Positions 33,493 through 44,029 of a stretch of 64,000 nucleotides of DNA are shown in pieces (within the stretch, counting starts at the first letter, position 1; the number at the start of each line of letters is the position of its first letter). The translations under genes were made by a program, and so were the position numbers. This DNA comes from Undaria pinnatifida (Eukaryota; Sar; Phaeophyceae; Laminariales; Alariaceae). The notes under the pieces are model-generated. The model was not told the DNA's origin. It saw nothing but the letters and a program-made list of their open reading frames with translations, and did no database searches. The stretch is taken from positions 22,879,108 through 22,943,107 of the forward strand of contig JABAKD010000023.1 in the NCBI GenBank assembly GCA_012845835.1, written 5' to 3'.

Positions 33493-33612
33493 ATGGCTAA
33501 ATCGCTCGACTTTTCCCCTGCGAAACGGTCGAAGCCTGCCGACACGTCGGCGCCGAACGGTAGCGGTGGTGGTCTGTCATGCAAAAGTCGCTTGGCATAT
33601 TACTTTCCCTGA
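33493..33612 (+). CDS. Possible start of an unrecognised protein
   Basis: ATG at 33493 after a C-rich leader opens MAKSLDFSPAKRSKPADTSA, then a Gly/Ser stretch, ending at TGA 33610-33612. The charged, Lys/Pro-rich beginning is protein-like. A neighbouring frame continues without interruption to about 33820, so a frameshift or intron is possible. No domain recognised. Weak call. Confidence 0.2.
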   Translation: MAKSLDFSPAKRSKPADTSAPNGSGGGLSCKSRLAYYFP

Positions 33613-33619
33613 AATCGGT

Positions 33620-35200
33620 TTTAAATGGTTGGGATGGGGTCAATTCTCTGCCGTTCTTTGTTGGGCACAGCAGAAGTTGTACGGGTACATACACGACTGC
33701 AGCGGAATACGAATAACGGCATTTGTTCTGTTTCGATCTATCTCATGTAATATGAGCGATTTTTTAGTGTGGGTGCACCGAAAACGTGACACAAATTGCA
33801 GACGACATACAACGACTTCGTGACACAAATTACAGACGACATATAATAACTTCGTGACACAAATCACCAACGGCAAGGCGTTTCGTGACTAAAACTCCCA
33901 AAACATGATATTTTTTTCACCTACATAACGTAACAGAATATCGAGACAAAAACAAACAGTAGCGTCTCTTCGGCCTTTGGCGCTGGCTTTAGCACGACCT
34001 CTGACACACAAGCAGCCTCTGCTGCAGGCATGGACGATTGCGGTCGATCCACAGCGAACTATTCCGATGTGCTCGCTTCTTTGTGGCCATATTCCATGTC
34101 ATTTCGTGTCACCTTCCTTCTTTTGCTCGTCGTTGTACGTTGAGGTAAGAGGAAACCCGTACGTACGGGGTGAGAACAGCAGCAGTATGTACGACGAGCA
34201 GGAACGCCAACCGACTACATATGCAAACACACATCAGGTGTAACAACAGTAGCCGTAGGGCGAAAGTTACAACATATACTGCAGCACGCAGCAGGGGCGG
34301 CAACAAGGACCACAGCAGATAGCTCAAAGTGCAGTGTACGAGTGCCATTGGCAAGTTCAGTCGTACTCGCATCATTCTGTCCGAAAATATAACGACCAGT
34401 TTATGTTCATATTAAAATACGTCGTACGAGCGGACGTTCTGGTGTGCTGCTGCCGCGAAAGCATCGAGCACACGACAGGTTTTACGTAAACAAGAGCGAA
34501 CAAGAGTGCGGGGCACAGGGGCCTCCAACACAAAGACACGTGGCAACCACGGCCAGCGATCGATCGCGCAATTGGCCGGTAGGCAGTCCGTACCTCGGTG
34601 GGTGTACCGGAAGTTGTTCGTAAGCCGTCGAAACATAACGTGAAATTTTGTTCTGCCGGCAGACTCGCAAGCAGACCTCCGATCCCGTATGGAAAACGCC
34701 GGATAAAGACTTGCAATTTTCTTCTTCTTTTCTTTTTCTTGGCCCCGTCACCCCTACTAAAATATTGATGGAAAATGGCACACATAAATCTATATATCTT
34801 AGTTCGCTTATCACATATGCACATCCTTACGTCTGCGGATATCTCCCGCCTCTGACCGCCTTTCCGCGCGGTTTCTTCGCTGAGGCGTGCCCCCGCCTCG
34901 CCTGCAACCACCGGCTCAGCTGATCCGCCCGCTCGGCGCCGTAGCGCGCGCGCGAGGCCTCGACGTCGAGATCTACGACGAGATCTCCGAAAAATCGTGC
35001 CCTGTGAGACGTTTGGTGCGTAGTCTGCACACAGGGCTAATGTCTTCGCGTTATTTCTTCGGTACGTGTTCTCTGACCTCCGACACACGGGGGGGGGTCG
35101 ATTACCTGGCCGGCGTCGCCATTGTAAAGGCCACTAAGCGAGGTTTGTGCTAGGATCTGGGGAAGAAAAGTTCGTAATCCCCGAGAACATATGCCACCCA
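33620..35200. other. No gene recognised
   Basis: Minus frames at 35088-34372 and 35030-34827 contain Arg/Ala-rich helices without known motifs. GACACAAATYRCAGACGACATA is repeated near 33788 and 33823. Confidence 0.35.
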
Positions 35201-35201
35201 G

Positions 35202-35575
35202 GCGTAGTGGAGAACTGCGAACTCTCAATATTTTTGAACCCCCGGTAGTCTACAGCAGCACGTATACATGTACATGATGTACAGCAGTAGCTGGAGCTAT
35301 GATGAGCCTGCAGCATCACGAAGCTACAAATGGTATATGCACAGCAGCAGCTAGGCGTCGTGGAGAACTGCGAACTCTCAATATTTTTGAACCCCCGTTA
35401 GTCTACAGCAGCACGTACATGTACATGATGTACAGCAGTAGCTGAAGCTGTGATGAGCCTGCAGCATGACGAAGCTACAAATGGTATATGCACAGCAGCA
35501 TCACGAAGCTACAAATGGTATATGCACAGCAGCATGACGAAGCTACAAATGGTATATGCACAGCAGCAGCTGTGG
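35202..35575. repeat. 150-bp tandem duplication with nested 38-bp repeat
   Basis: GGAGAACTGCGAACTCTCAA starts both large units (35208 and 35361). The ending motif CACGAAGCTACAAATGGTAT plus ATGCACAGCAGC is repeated three to four times at 35315-35570. Confidence 0.85.
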
Positions 35576-36119
35576 CCGCGCCTTTCTGCGTAGCAACGCA
35601 GAGCGTCACCCAGCTGGGGTCAACCGCCATGCTCTCCCATAATTTCCAGGCTGCCTTCTCGCATTGTTCCGCCGCACACGGGAAATCGGGAAAAAATTGT
35701 CGGCATTTTCCCTTTCCAGTATCTCCCATATATGAATTAACAAACTTCGTCTAACTCTTGGCATTACTTCTTACCCTCTTAATATTTACTATCCTGCGCT
35801 GCGACCGGCGACCGTCCAGGCCGCCGGCGTAGCCCCTTGTATTATACATAATGGTTGAAAGGAGGCGATATATTTCTGAAACAAGCTGCACACCCGGCCG
35901 TCTCATGAGCGCACATTTTGTACGAGTGTGTACGTATGTACAAGAGTACACGTAGCTAGTGCAAGCGTTATTTCTTTATCATTTTGATGTACTGCTGTAC
36001 CGCACACCTTCCAAACTATTATTTTCGGGTGAAACTCGTGGCAATCCTTATACCTGGTAATTTCAATTTTTCCTTGTGTCCGATGGAACAATCCCAACTC
36101 CTTCCCTGCTTTACCCGAA

Positions 36120-36160
36120 GCATGGGTGCCGGCGATGCCGGCACCCATGCGGAGCCCTTG
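36120..36160 (+). mobile_element. Perfect 14-bp terminal hairpin with GGAGCCCTTG tail
   Basis: GCATGGGTGCCGGC (36120-36133), loop GAT, exact complement (36137-36150), then GGAGCCCTTG ending at 36160. This is the cleanest example of the hairpin plus 10-nt tail that also ends the E elements. The base after CTTG is C here, not T. Confidence 0.7.
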
Positions 36161-36212
36161 CATTCGTATGAAGAGGAGACGGCGAGAAGCGCTGAGAAGA
36201 ACACCACAGAGT

Positions 36213-36283
36213 CAATGACTTTGTGGTAGATGGACTGTCCGCTCATGAGCCTTGTGTTCGTTGGTTCGAATCCGGAGGTCATG
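36213..36283 (+). repeat. tRNA-like unit (Met-CAU-like loop)
   Basis: ATGACTT at the 5' end pairs perfectly over 7 bp with AGGTCAT at the 3' end. Loop CTCATGA, B box GGTTCGAATCC. D and anticodon stems are weak. Followed by the A-run and ATGATCTCATGAAA trailer. The best-preserved member of the family; a degenerate true tRNA cannot be excluded. Confidence 0.6.
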
Positions 36284-36439
36284 GTAAGAAAAAATAATGA
36301 TCTCATGAAAAAAACATGTATTCAGCCGTCCGGGGAGTAGAATGTCTTAAAGTTAGTGTGGAAACTGGGGGGCTCATATAATAAGCATTGGTAGTATACT
36401 CATTAAAAAAGGAGACGTTGAGAAGCGCTGCGCCACAGA

Positions 36440-36925
36440 GTCATTGTTAGACCTGCGATTCTGCATTTTTTTGGGCAAAAAAAATGTGTTCGACGCTCTT
36501 AGTTTGAAGAATTTCATGATCACCAGACCAATCAAAATTAAACATGAAGCACATCATCAGACACCCTTTGAATTGTCGGACGGGATGTTGGTTTACAGAT
36601 TAACGAATACCTGGTACCCAAGTATTTTATAGACGTTTCAGCATTTTAAATGCATCTGGTAATACCATGTATGAAATACAACAATATATTATAGAAAACG
36701 ATACGAGCATTACCACTCTTAATGTTACACCTACATGTACATGTACCTGGTACTGCCTCTGATGCTGTATGTACCAGTAAATGCTATGCAACCGAGCGAC
36801 ACGGATGCCCAAGGAAGTTCGGTGAGTGACAGCGTATCGTCCATCTCCGAATCGAGTGAAGAAGGCTCGGGCTCGGGTCCGACGCTCGAGCGCAGAGGAC
36901 TCGAGCGCGGGGCTCGGGCTATAAA
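36440..36925. repeat. Dispersed repeat shared with 46.08-46.66 kb
   Basis: Landmarks in order: GCGATTCTGCATTTTTT, ACCAATCAAAAYTAA, GAATTGTCGG, TACCTGGTACCCA, TATTTTATAGACGTT, ATGTACCAGTAAATGCT, CGTATCGTCCATCTCC. Both copies are on the same strand. Confidence 0.85.
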
Positions 36926-36953
36926 TAGGCCTAGGCCAGGCAGGATGTATTGA
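36786..36953 (+). CDS. Short Ser-rich frame conserved in two repeat copies
   Basis: ATG at 36786 opens MQPSDTDAQGSSVSDSVSSI and continues Ser/Glu/Gly-rich. The copy at 46506 reads MQPSDTDA, a few extra residues, then GSSVSDSVSSISKSSEE. Differences include silent ones (GAC/GAT). Could be the acidic start of an element protein, or chance preservation. No domain. Confidence 0.25.
   Translation: MQPSDTDAQGSSVSDSVSSISESSEEGSGSGPTLERRGLERGARAINRPRPGRMY
36920..36928 (+). promoter_or_regulatory. TATAAATAG box before the LTR-like repeat
   Basis: TATAAATAG lies about 10 bp before the repeated block 36931-37248, which itself holds AATAAA (37048-37053). The order TATA box then poly(A) signal is what an LTR U3-R would show. 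Confidence 0.35.
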
Positions 36954-37248
36954 CCAGAGATTGTCCCCCCTTGGCCAAAGAAGGGCTGGTCAGTACCATT
37001 TAGGTGCTAGAACAGAGAGATGAGTTGTTGTATTAACTCCAGAACACAATAAAGCAAGCGATCTTAACTTCATCCCCGAATCCCCATACCAGAATCCAGA
37101 AGAGGATAAATAGAAACCCCTGCTTTCTCCAGATCTAAATAACGTTCACACCTTACATCAGATCCTCAGCAGTCATTCGCTACCAAGAAGACCAGCTGTC
37201 GTGTCTTACCGCCAGCACTACACACTCTGTGGTGCTTCGCTGTCCACA
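36931..37248 (+). repeat. LTR-like direct repeat, left copy
   Basis: Begins TAGGCCAGGCAGG and ends CACTACACACTCTSTGGTGC then TGTCCACA. Matches 41817-42130 with small indels, 4.57 kb apart in direct orientation. Ends in CA, but has no TG start, primer-binding site or gag/pol between copies, so LTR identity is only a possibility. Confidence 0.6.
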
Positions 37249-37571
37249 ATTCCCCCAAAAGCGCGTTTCTACTCGAAGTAGTCCATGAACAAGCTTTGAT
37301 CAAAATGAACACCAGGTACACACAGAAAAAAAACATAAAATAAGACATAGTCGTTTTTAAATGATACACGACCACATAAATCTAATTACCTACCCAATCA
37401 TTACGAGTCATGAAACATTACAGTATACTTCACAAGAACTTTTTTTTTTTTTTTTATCTTCCGGCGGATGGGGAAAAATAAAGCTTTAGCTCACCACACT
37501 TCCACGTATTTTCATACGCGTCGTGTGTCGATTTAACTCAGTTGCTTTCGCAGCCCAACGCTAGCTGGCGC

Positions 37572-37802
37572 ACCCTTCGGGTCCCATTGTAGGTTAGCGT
37601 AAGCTGTCCCTATCAGTGGTCTTCGTTACAACCCCGGCAGCGCAAGCTGCCGTTGTATACGGATGCGTGTGTATGTCGACCCGGCCTGTCCCCGGAGGGT
37701 CAGTTTCGGTGGAGATAGCCACCCGGAATGTCATCTTTCCGGGTAGTGTGGGACTTGCGCAAGCTCACCCACTAACAAAACCCCTGGCCATGGGAGATGG
37801 CC
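37572..37802 (+). other. Cluster of five stable hairpins; candidate structured RNA
   Basis: Perfect stems: ACCC/GGGT (37572-37582, inside an outer CGCTA/TAGCG); CGGCAGC-GCAA-GCTGCCG (37635-37652, GNRA loop); ACCCGGAA/TTCCGGGT (37721-37744); GTGGG/CCCAC enclosing CTTGCGCAAG (37748-37772); GGCCAT/ATGGCC (37786-37802). A 97-codon plus frame (37616-37909) overlaps but has no recognised domain. No known ribozyme core was identified. Confidence 0.5.
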
Positions 37803-38089
37803 TTCCGCCGGACTTGGTCCAGTTACGGTCCACCCTACCCATTCGGGCGTTGGTCCTCGGATTCACAAGAACATTTACACATGATCACCAGCCACAAATC
37901 ATGTATTAACACATAGCAATATGATCAATAAATACTACATAGGCAACCGTCATTGTGCACAAGAAATATCTCAAGGTAAATACATCCATCTTATATATAC
38001 TAGTGGTCCTCCCGAAATATGCCAGTTGCCGGCCGGTATGGCGGACAAAAACAATTGGTGCTGTATCCTCTGTATCAAGTACTAAAAGA

Positions 38090-38880
38090 ACAAAATAATA
38101 ACGGCAGTACGACAATGCCGCCGTACGTACGGTAGTAATGGTATCATCCTCTATGTGTGAGTTATGCAAAACAAAAATGATAACACGGCAGCAGTACGGC
38201 AGTGCAGCAGTAGTACGTACGGTAGTAAAGGTATCATCCTCTGTATGTAAGTTTTGCAAAACAAAAATGATAACACGGCAGCAGTAGTACGTACGGTAGT
38301 TAAGGACAGAGGAGTGCAGCAGTGGGGACGGTGGTACTCCCAAGCACCAGTGGGAGGCCGGTATTGTAGAAACAAAAAAAAGGGTTCATCTCCCACACAC
38401 AGGACGCAAAAAGACTCCCACGTACAGAACGGCCCACCCACCCACCACGGACGACGCAGTGCACCCTCCACCCACCCACCGACCAAACCTTTACTACATA
38501 CAGCAGAACAGCAGTGCAGCAGTACGTACATCTGAGCAGCCGTGCAGCAGTACGTACAGCAGTATGCACCTGGTACGCGGGGCGCAGTTATTTGGTTGGT
38601 TCTTATGAAGCAGGAAACAGCTAAAAAAAGACTCCCACGTACAGAACGGCCCACCCAACCACCACGGACGACGCAGTGCACCCTCTACCCACCCACCGAC
38701 CAAACCTTTACTACATACAGCAGAACAGCAGTGCAGCAGTACGTACATCAGAACAGCAGTGCAGCAGTACGTACAGCACAGCAGTACGTACAGCACAGCA
38801 GAACAGCAGTGCAGCAGTACGTACATCAGAACAGCCGTGCAGCAGTACGTACAGCAGTACTGCAATGCAGCAGTACCTAG
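38090..38880. repeat. Tandem repeats rich in CAGCAGTACGTAC
   Basis: An 80-bp unit is repeated about three times at 38090-38310 (GGTATCATCCTCTRTRTGT, GCAAAACAAAAATGATAACA). A 220-bp unit is repeated at 38404-38575 and 38626-38800 (AAAGACTCCCACGTACAGAA). Short GTGCAGCAGTACGTACA runs follow to 38880. Confidence 0.85.
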
Positions 38881-39424
38881 AGCAATACACCTGACAGGCG
38901 AGCAGCAGTCGATTTGTTGGTTACATTGCTCCCGGGCTGGCCGGGATTCGCCATTGTTAGGCCAAGCGAAAAGCGCTCGCGTTGCCGATTCTGCGCACGG
39001 CGAGCGGCGACGGCTGGACGCTGCTGTGTTTGGTCCTGGTGTTGGGTGCTTGCTGTTGACGCAGGCGCGCTTGTGGTCTCGTGTCCATGGCTGTGTCCAT
39101 GGCTCTAGTGGCCAAAAAGCAATTCGGAAGTTTAATTATAGTTGGAGTTCGAAAAAAAAAATAGCAGGCAGCGACGAAGAAAAAGCGGGGGGGAGCAAGC
39201 GAGCCGTCCCCGGGAGGGCGATTTCCACGCTCTCCCCTCGACGAGGTGGGGTACCGACGGCCGTTCGTTCGCCGGCATGTCGTAGTGCTGCTGTGCGGAT
39301 GGGACGTGGCGGCACCGCGAGGCCGCCTGAGGCCGAGTGGAGCTCGGGAGTCGCCGTTTTTTGGGGGGGGTGTTTTAACCAAGATATTTTCAAAGATCCA
39401 AAACGTCACGACCACCTTAGCGTA

Positions 39425-39734
39425 TTATATAATAATATATATTCTCATACTTCTACTTTCCAGCTCCTGGACAAGCCGTGGTCACAGGCGTCGTCCCTTC
39501 TCCCCCCCGGTTCTTGCCTTCAACTTTTATCGCGCATAGGGTTCAGCAATCCCACTGCTCGTCGATTGTTCATCGAATGTTGCTAACTCACGCACTCGCG
39601 CTTTCCGCGTGTCAATTTGTGCGCGAGAAAAATCTCAACGATTTTACACGAGTATGCACTCGGCGGGGCTCGAACTCACGAAACTGACCTATACCAGGCT
39701 CGAGGATAACCTGATACGCCACCGGGGCGACCGG
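39425..39734 (-). mobile_element. SINE-like repeat S4 with tRNA-like head
   Basis: Minus strand: head 39734-39650 (GGTCGCCCCGGTGGCGTATC, B-box-like GAGTTCGAGCCCC), body colinear with S3, ending in an AT-rich tail (TATATAATATAT region, 39420-39440). Most intact B box of the family. Confidence 0.7.
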
Positions 39735-39744
39735 TTACGCGCAT

Positions 39745-41810
39745 ACAACACGCGAAAATAACATGCATCAAATTAACGTACAAAGATCCAACGAAAGAAT
39801 ATCGTCAAATCATTCGAAGACGACCTTCGTACGATTCCCGCGAAAACCGCAGAAAGCTCACAGCGTAATACCACAATGCCGCTTCAGCCTTGTCCTTATA
39901 TGCAATTCACTGACATCACACGAACATGCATCTCGCATTCAGCAAGACTCGCTTGTTTGGAGACTAACACCTGCTGCAATACAGACAAAACAACACCGTC
40001 TCATGCGCCCAAAAACAGATACCGGGTAGCACAAATGACCCAGCAAAATGACCAATAGCAAAATATACGCAAGACACAAAATCTACTCGTACACACAACA
40101 AGCACATATGTACCACTGTATAACAAATTTGATCTTCGGGTTCTGTTGCTAATCGGTTGACCCCTAAGCAGTTTCCTTCAACTGGAAAGGTTCCTTACTA
40201 TTTCACTAGGAATACATCGGAATGCACATAGCGATAGACTCATGCTGCTCCTTTCTGTTCATGAGAAACAACACAAGTTTTCCTATGAAAACACGCTAAT
40301 CCGTTAAATGCAATCAACGTATCTTTTTTTTTTTTCACACGACGCAGAGCACACACTGTAGGCATATGTACATCTGCACTCAAATGTGTGTTGAAATACA
40401 CGCACTACAACGCGCGGACGGCAGTATAGGTTTTGCATCGCAAGGGACACGCCACAAAACCACACGCCCTCGCTTTAATCTGTTGGTGAAAACGCCGTGC
40501 TAATGTACGTGTGTGGATAATCTTCAACGAGAATTACGGTTTCATACGGTTTGGAACACGAGCTCCTTCAGGCTGACTCGTCCATATGCAGCGGGGAAAG
40601 CAAGTACCAGATTCTTTGCGGCAATACATGGATATCTTTGTTCTCGTGCAGAGGCCATCGGCATGCACACGCATTTTAAAAACCCTCCTTTCAGTAAACC
40701 TTCAGCATCTACGACGAGATCCTACCTCTGTAGGCATGCAGCATGTACTCGTAGCATAGTGCATTCATTTTCGCGACAAGATTATTCTGCTATCCACAAG
40801 CACTCAAACGAGATTGGCGCCAGTCGGAAAGCACGTGTTGCATTATGCCGCATGCTGCCGTGAGGGCAATCAGCATGACACAAACCAAGACGGGGTATAA
40901 TTTTAACAAGCAAAGCACGCGGCACGCTTGCCCTTAAGTTCTAAGTAAGACACGACGTGCGACAATGCGCGCGACAAATACAGCAGTATCTTTCAAAACA
41001 AAATCAAACTCGCACCTTGAAAGCAAGACGTGCGCGGGCTCCATGGTGGAAGCCAAGTCAGCACATAGCCTTCGCAAAACAAGAGCCAAGCTCTCAGCGC
41101 CTGGAAGCATTCGAGGTGTCAACCACCCCCTTTTAGCGGCACTCCAGCTCCTCCTTTTCTGAAATGCAGAGCGCAACCGCCTTCTTGAACGGCTGTATAC
41201 ACATGTGATTTTCCTCACTCCTCGCTTCGCCCCCCGAAGTGGGTATCCTCGCGACGATCTAGAAGCCCAGCAGGGGAGATTGAAGCATCTCGCCGCGCTT
41301 ATCACATGTGTTTACACGCTTCGCATGTGATGCCGCGCCTTCCCCCTCGGGACGCACGACGACGCAGCCTTCAGTCGGCACCGCTGAACCACCGCATTTC
41401 GATGTGTTCATCTCGCCACACGCTCCCCGAAAGCCTTGAGCCCTCGTGATCGGCGGGTGTGTGTTTGCTGCCCGAGTGGAACCTTCAGCGGATCAAATGG
41501 TGCCTATACTGCGAGATTTCACAAAACCAAGTCAATCAACCCGATTCGAACCTCGCCATCAGTGGATGTGGGTCCTGCTGCCACAGCCCCTCCACGCTGG
41601 GTGCGATGCTGGGACATCGCCTCTAGCGGCCCCTCGTACGACCATAGCAGACCCAGTTCGGAGGTCTCAGGCAACGTGTAGACAGCGCCCTCATCGGGTC
41701 AGACGCCGAAACGTAGCCCAATCCACCTGCTTGCTGCCGCCGCAATCGTACCGGAAAAAAATCCCTGACTAACGCCGGTGTGTTCGACCTAAACTATGGA
41801 TAAATTTAGA
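39745..41810. other. No gene recognised
   Basis: Single-copy within the window, without tandem repeats. Frames of 60-120 codons show no motif. T-run at 40325-40337. Confidence 0.4.
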
Positions 41811-41816
41811 CACGCT

Positions 41817-42130
41817 TAGGCCAGGCAGGGTCTATTGACCAGAGATTTTCCCCCCTTGGCCAAAGGGGGACTGATCAGCACCATTTAGGTGCTAATAGAG
41901 AGATAAGTTGTTGCATTAGCTCCAGAACACAAGAAAACAAGCGATCTGAACTTATCCCCCACTCCCCATACCAGAATCCAGAAGAGGATGAATAGAAACC
42001 CCTGTTGTCATCAGATCTAAATGACGTTCACACCTCACATCAGATCCTCAGCAGTCAATCACCACCAAGGAGATCAGCTGTGGTATCTTACTACCAGCAC
42101 TACACACTCTCTGGTGCTCCACTGTCCACA
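41817..42130 (+). repeat. LTR-like direct repeat, right copy
   Basis: Counterpart of 36931-37248; it lacks the AATAAA (AGAAAA instead). It is followed directly by GGGCTCGAGCGCGTATGCA (42131-42190), a piece that in the 46.6-kb repeat lies elsewhere, so the junction is recombinant. Confidence 0.6.
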
Positions 42131-42189
42131 GGGCTCGAGCGCGTATGCACGTACCCGGGGAAAAAGGATGGTACCTGATACCTGCTGCT

Positions 42190-42872
42190 ACTGATTCCGC
42201 GTCGGCTGCTTGTGCGCGGCTTTTGTGCCGCTCCTGCAACGCTCTGTCCATGCACGCCACGGCCGCCTCGAGGCCGCCGCGTCGCACTCGTCGTGGACTA
42301 CGCGCCCCACCGCTCTTTAGATGTTGTCCCCACCGTTCGTCTTCTCGTAAGCGCTTGGATTTCGTTGCGCGTCTGCCCTTTTTGCCCGTGGCCCATGCGG
42401 AGCTTTTCCAAGGCGTTTATTGCTTATGCGTTTTTTAAAGGCATGGTCCTCCGCCCCAACGTAATGAAATCAAGCGTAGTTTATTTTACTAGATGCGACA
42501 CAACCCAACTTAGATGGTGGTCAAGTATTTGCACCGATTACATCTCATGTTATGGAGATTAACCAGATGTGGATGGAAATAACCCCAAAATAGCCAGTTT
42601 TGGGGCGACTTCACCTCTGTTTTTTTTCAATTCAACGAAAAACTTGACCATCCTTTGAACGTATTAAGTCTAGAGACGTACACAAACTCCCAGTTGAAGC
42701 TTCATGCACGATTCCTCGCACTACGTGTTTGAAAATTCAAGAATTGTATACACTTACATGAAGTAATTCTACGGTGAATGAAGGCGTCCACTTTTGGCGG
42801 GGATCGCGTTTTTTTTACTGGTCGTTGTCGCGTTTTTTGGTGGTCGATACGCACAGAATCGCTGCCCTAACT
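42190..42872 (-). mobile_element. Element fragment with basic C-terminal frame, copy 1
   Basis: Repeats 52905-53597. Minus-strand reading shares TGKK, TKSKRLRE, RSPR, GGLEA, ACMDRAL and RHKSRAQAADAE with copy 2; differences are mostly conservative. Terminal CAGTTAGGG at the right end is like the CTGTTAGGC termini at 46726, 48838 and 53597. Stops interrupt the N-terminal part here. Possibly the Lys/Arg-rich end of a transposon DNA-binding protein. Confidence 0.5.
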
Positions 42873-42934
42873 GTGACTTTGTGTTATTTTAATAGTAGAT
42901 AGACTGTCCGCTTAAGAGCGGAATCCGGGTGTTG
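42873..42934 (+). repeat. Degenerate tRNA-like unit
   Basis: GTGACTTTGTG, TAGTAGATAGACTGTCCGC and GGAATCCGGGTGTTG. The anticodon half has collapsed. Followed by the AGCCGTCCGG segment also found near 30927 and 36325. Confidence 0.5.
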
Positions 42935-43084
42935 AAAAACAATAATTATGTAACAAAAAATGTTGATTTATTTAGCCGTCCGGAAAGGAGAATATCTTGA
43001 AGTTTGTGTGGGAAATGCAGGCCTCTCAGGGCCTCTCAGGAGATGGGTGTTTGTATTACGTCTACGCCACCTGGTAGGACTTTG

Positions 43085-43265
43085 CAACGTTTTGTGCTCT
43101 CGGGGCGTTTTCGCCCGGGCCGCGCGCCCAGCCCCAAAAGCTCTCTGACGGGGGCCGGCGCCAGGGCCATCGGCGCATGACCCGCCTGCTCCCGCGCCCG
43201 CCCGGCACCGACGGCCCGCGCGCTCGGACCGCAACGGCACGCGTACCGGCTCTATTTTGCGGGGA
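43085..43265. other. G+C-rich island
   Basis: Markedly richer in G+C than its surroundings (CGGGCCGCGCGCCCAGCCCC, GCCCGCGCGCTCGGACC). Minus frames are Arg/Ala/Gly-rich and look compositional. Origin unknown. Confidence 0.5.
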
Positions 43266-43379
43266 CACCTTAGCGCACACCCCATACCGGGAAAGCCTAT
43301 TATTTCTCTAGGCGCGTGCAGCATTACACGCAGTTCACGCAAACGCACCGGGCGCAGAGCCGGAGCGCACAGCCACACC

Positions 43380-43900
43380 ACACGTCCAGCAGCAGCGCAG
43401 CCCCCTAGCAGCAGCAGCCTGCAGCTCTATGCGCGTGTGGCCGCTGTAGCTGATTGCTTTGATCGGAGCCTGCAATGCCCTCCCTGACCGTACACCACCT
43501 CTCGGTGCTGCTGCTGATGCTGTCAGTGACATGCCGGTGTAACGGGCCACTCTTGTGAAGGTCGTTTGAATTCCATATTAATACTTAAACGGTCCTTATA
43601 TGTATATCCATCTTGGTGTACATCGTATGATAACGTACGATACCGCTTGGGTGTTTTAGTTACAGTCATGAGAGCACAGCTTCCAAAATCAACAGACACC
43701 GTGCAGAGAGCACAGCTCTACGACCCTGCCGCCCAGCACCAGTGCAGCCCCCTAGCAGCAGCAGCCTGCAACTCTGTGCTCGTGTGGCTGTTGTAGCTGG
43801 TTACTTTGATCGGAGCCTGCGCCACGACCTCTCGGTGCCACTTCTGCTGTGCTGTCAAGTGACATGTAAAGTGCCACTCTGGTCACGCTCGTTTGAATTT
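43380..43900. repeat. Two R3 units in tandem
   Basis: Both (43384-43560 and 43725-43900) contain GCAGCCCCCTAGCAGCAGCA, GCCTGCARCTCTRTGCKCGT, TTTGATCGGAGCCTGC and GTTTGAATTYCATATTARTA. Confidence 0.75.
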
Positions 43901-44029
43901 CATATTAGTACTTGAACAATCCTTATGTTCATGCCCATGTTGTAAATCGTATGATACACGGCCTACCATGATACAACACTGCTCATCTGCTATGCAGTAC
44001 CAGGCAGACAGCGGGAGCAGGCAAGCCGC

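Noticed and set aside
34372-35088. 238-codon minus-strand frame
   Set aside because: Arg-rich start and later Cys-rich part share no recognisable domain; a neighbouring frame looks equally plausible, so no gene can be chosen.
38759-39586. 275-codon plus-strand frame
   Set aside because: Runs from the CAGTACGTAC array through unassigned DNA into SINE S4, with no domain and no homologous start.
43062-43381. GC-rich minus frames as a transferred bacterial gene
   Set aside because: Composition is bacterial-like, but the island is under 200 bp and no protein motif is visible.
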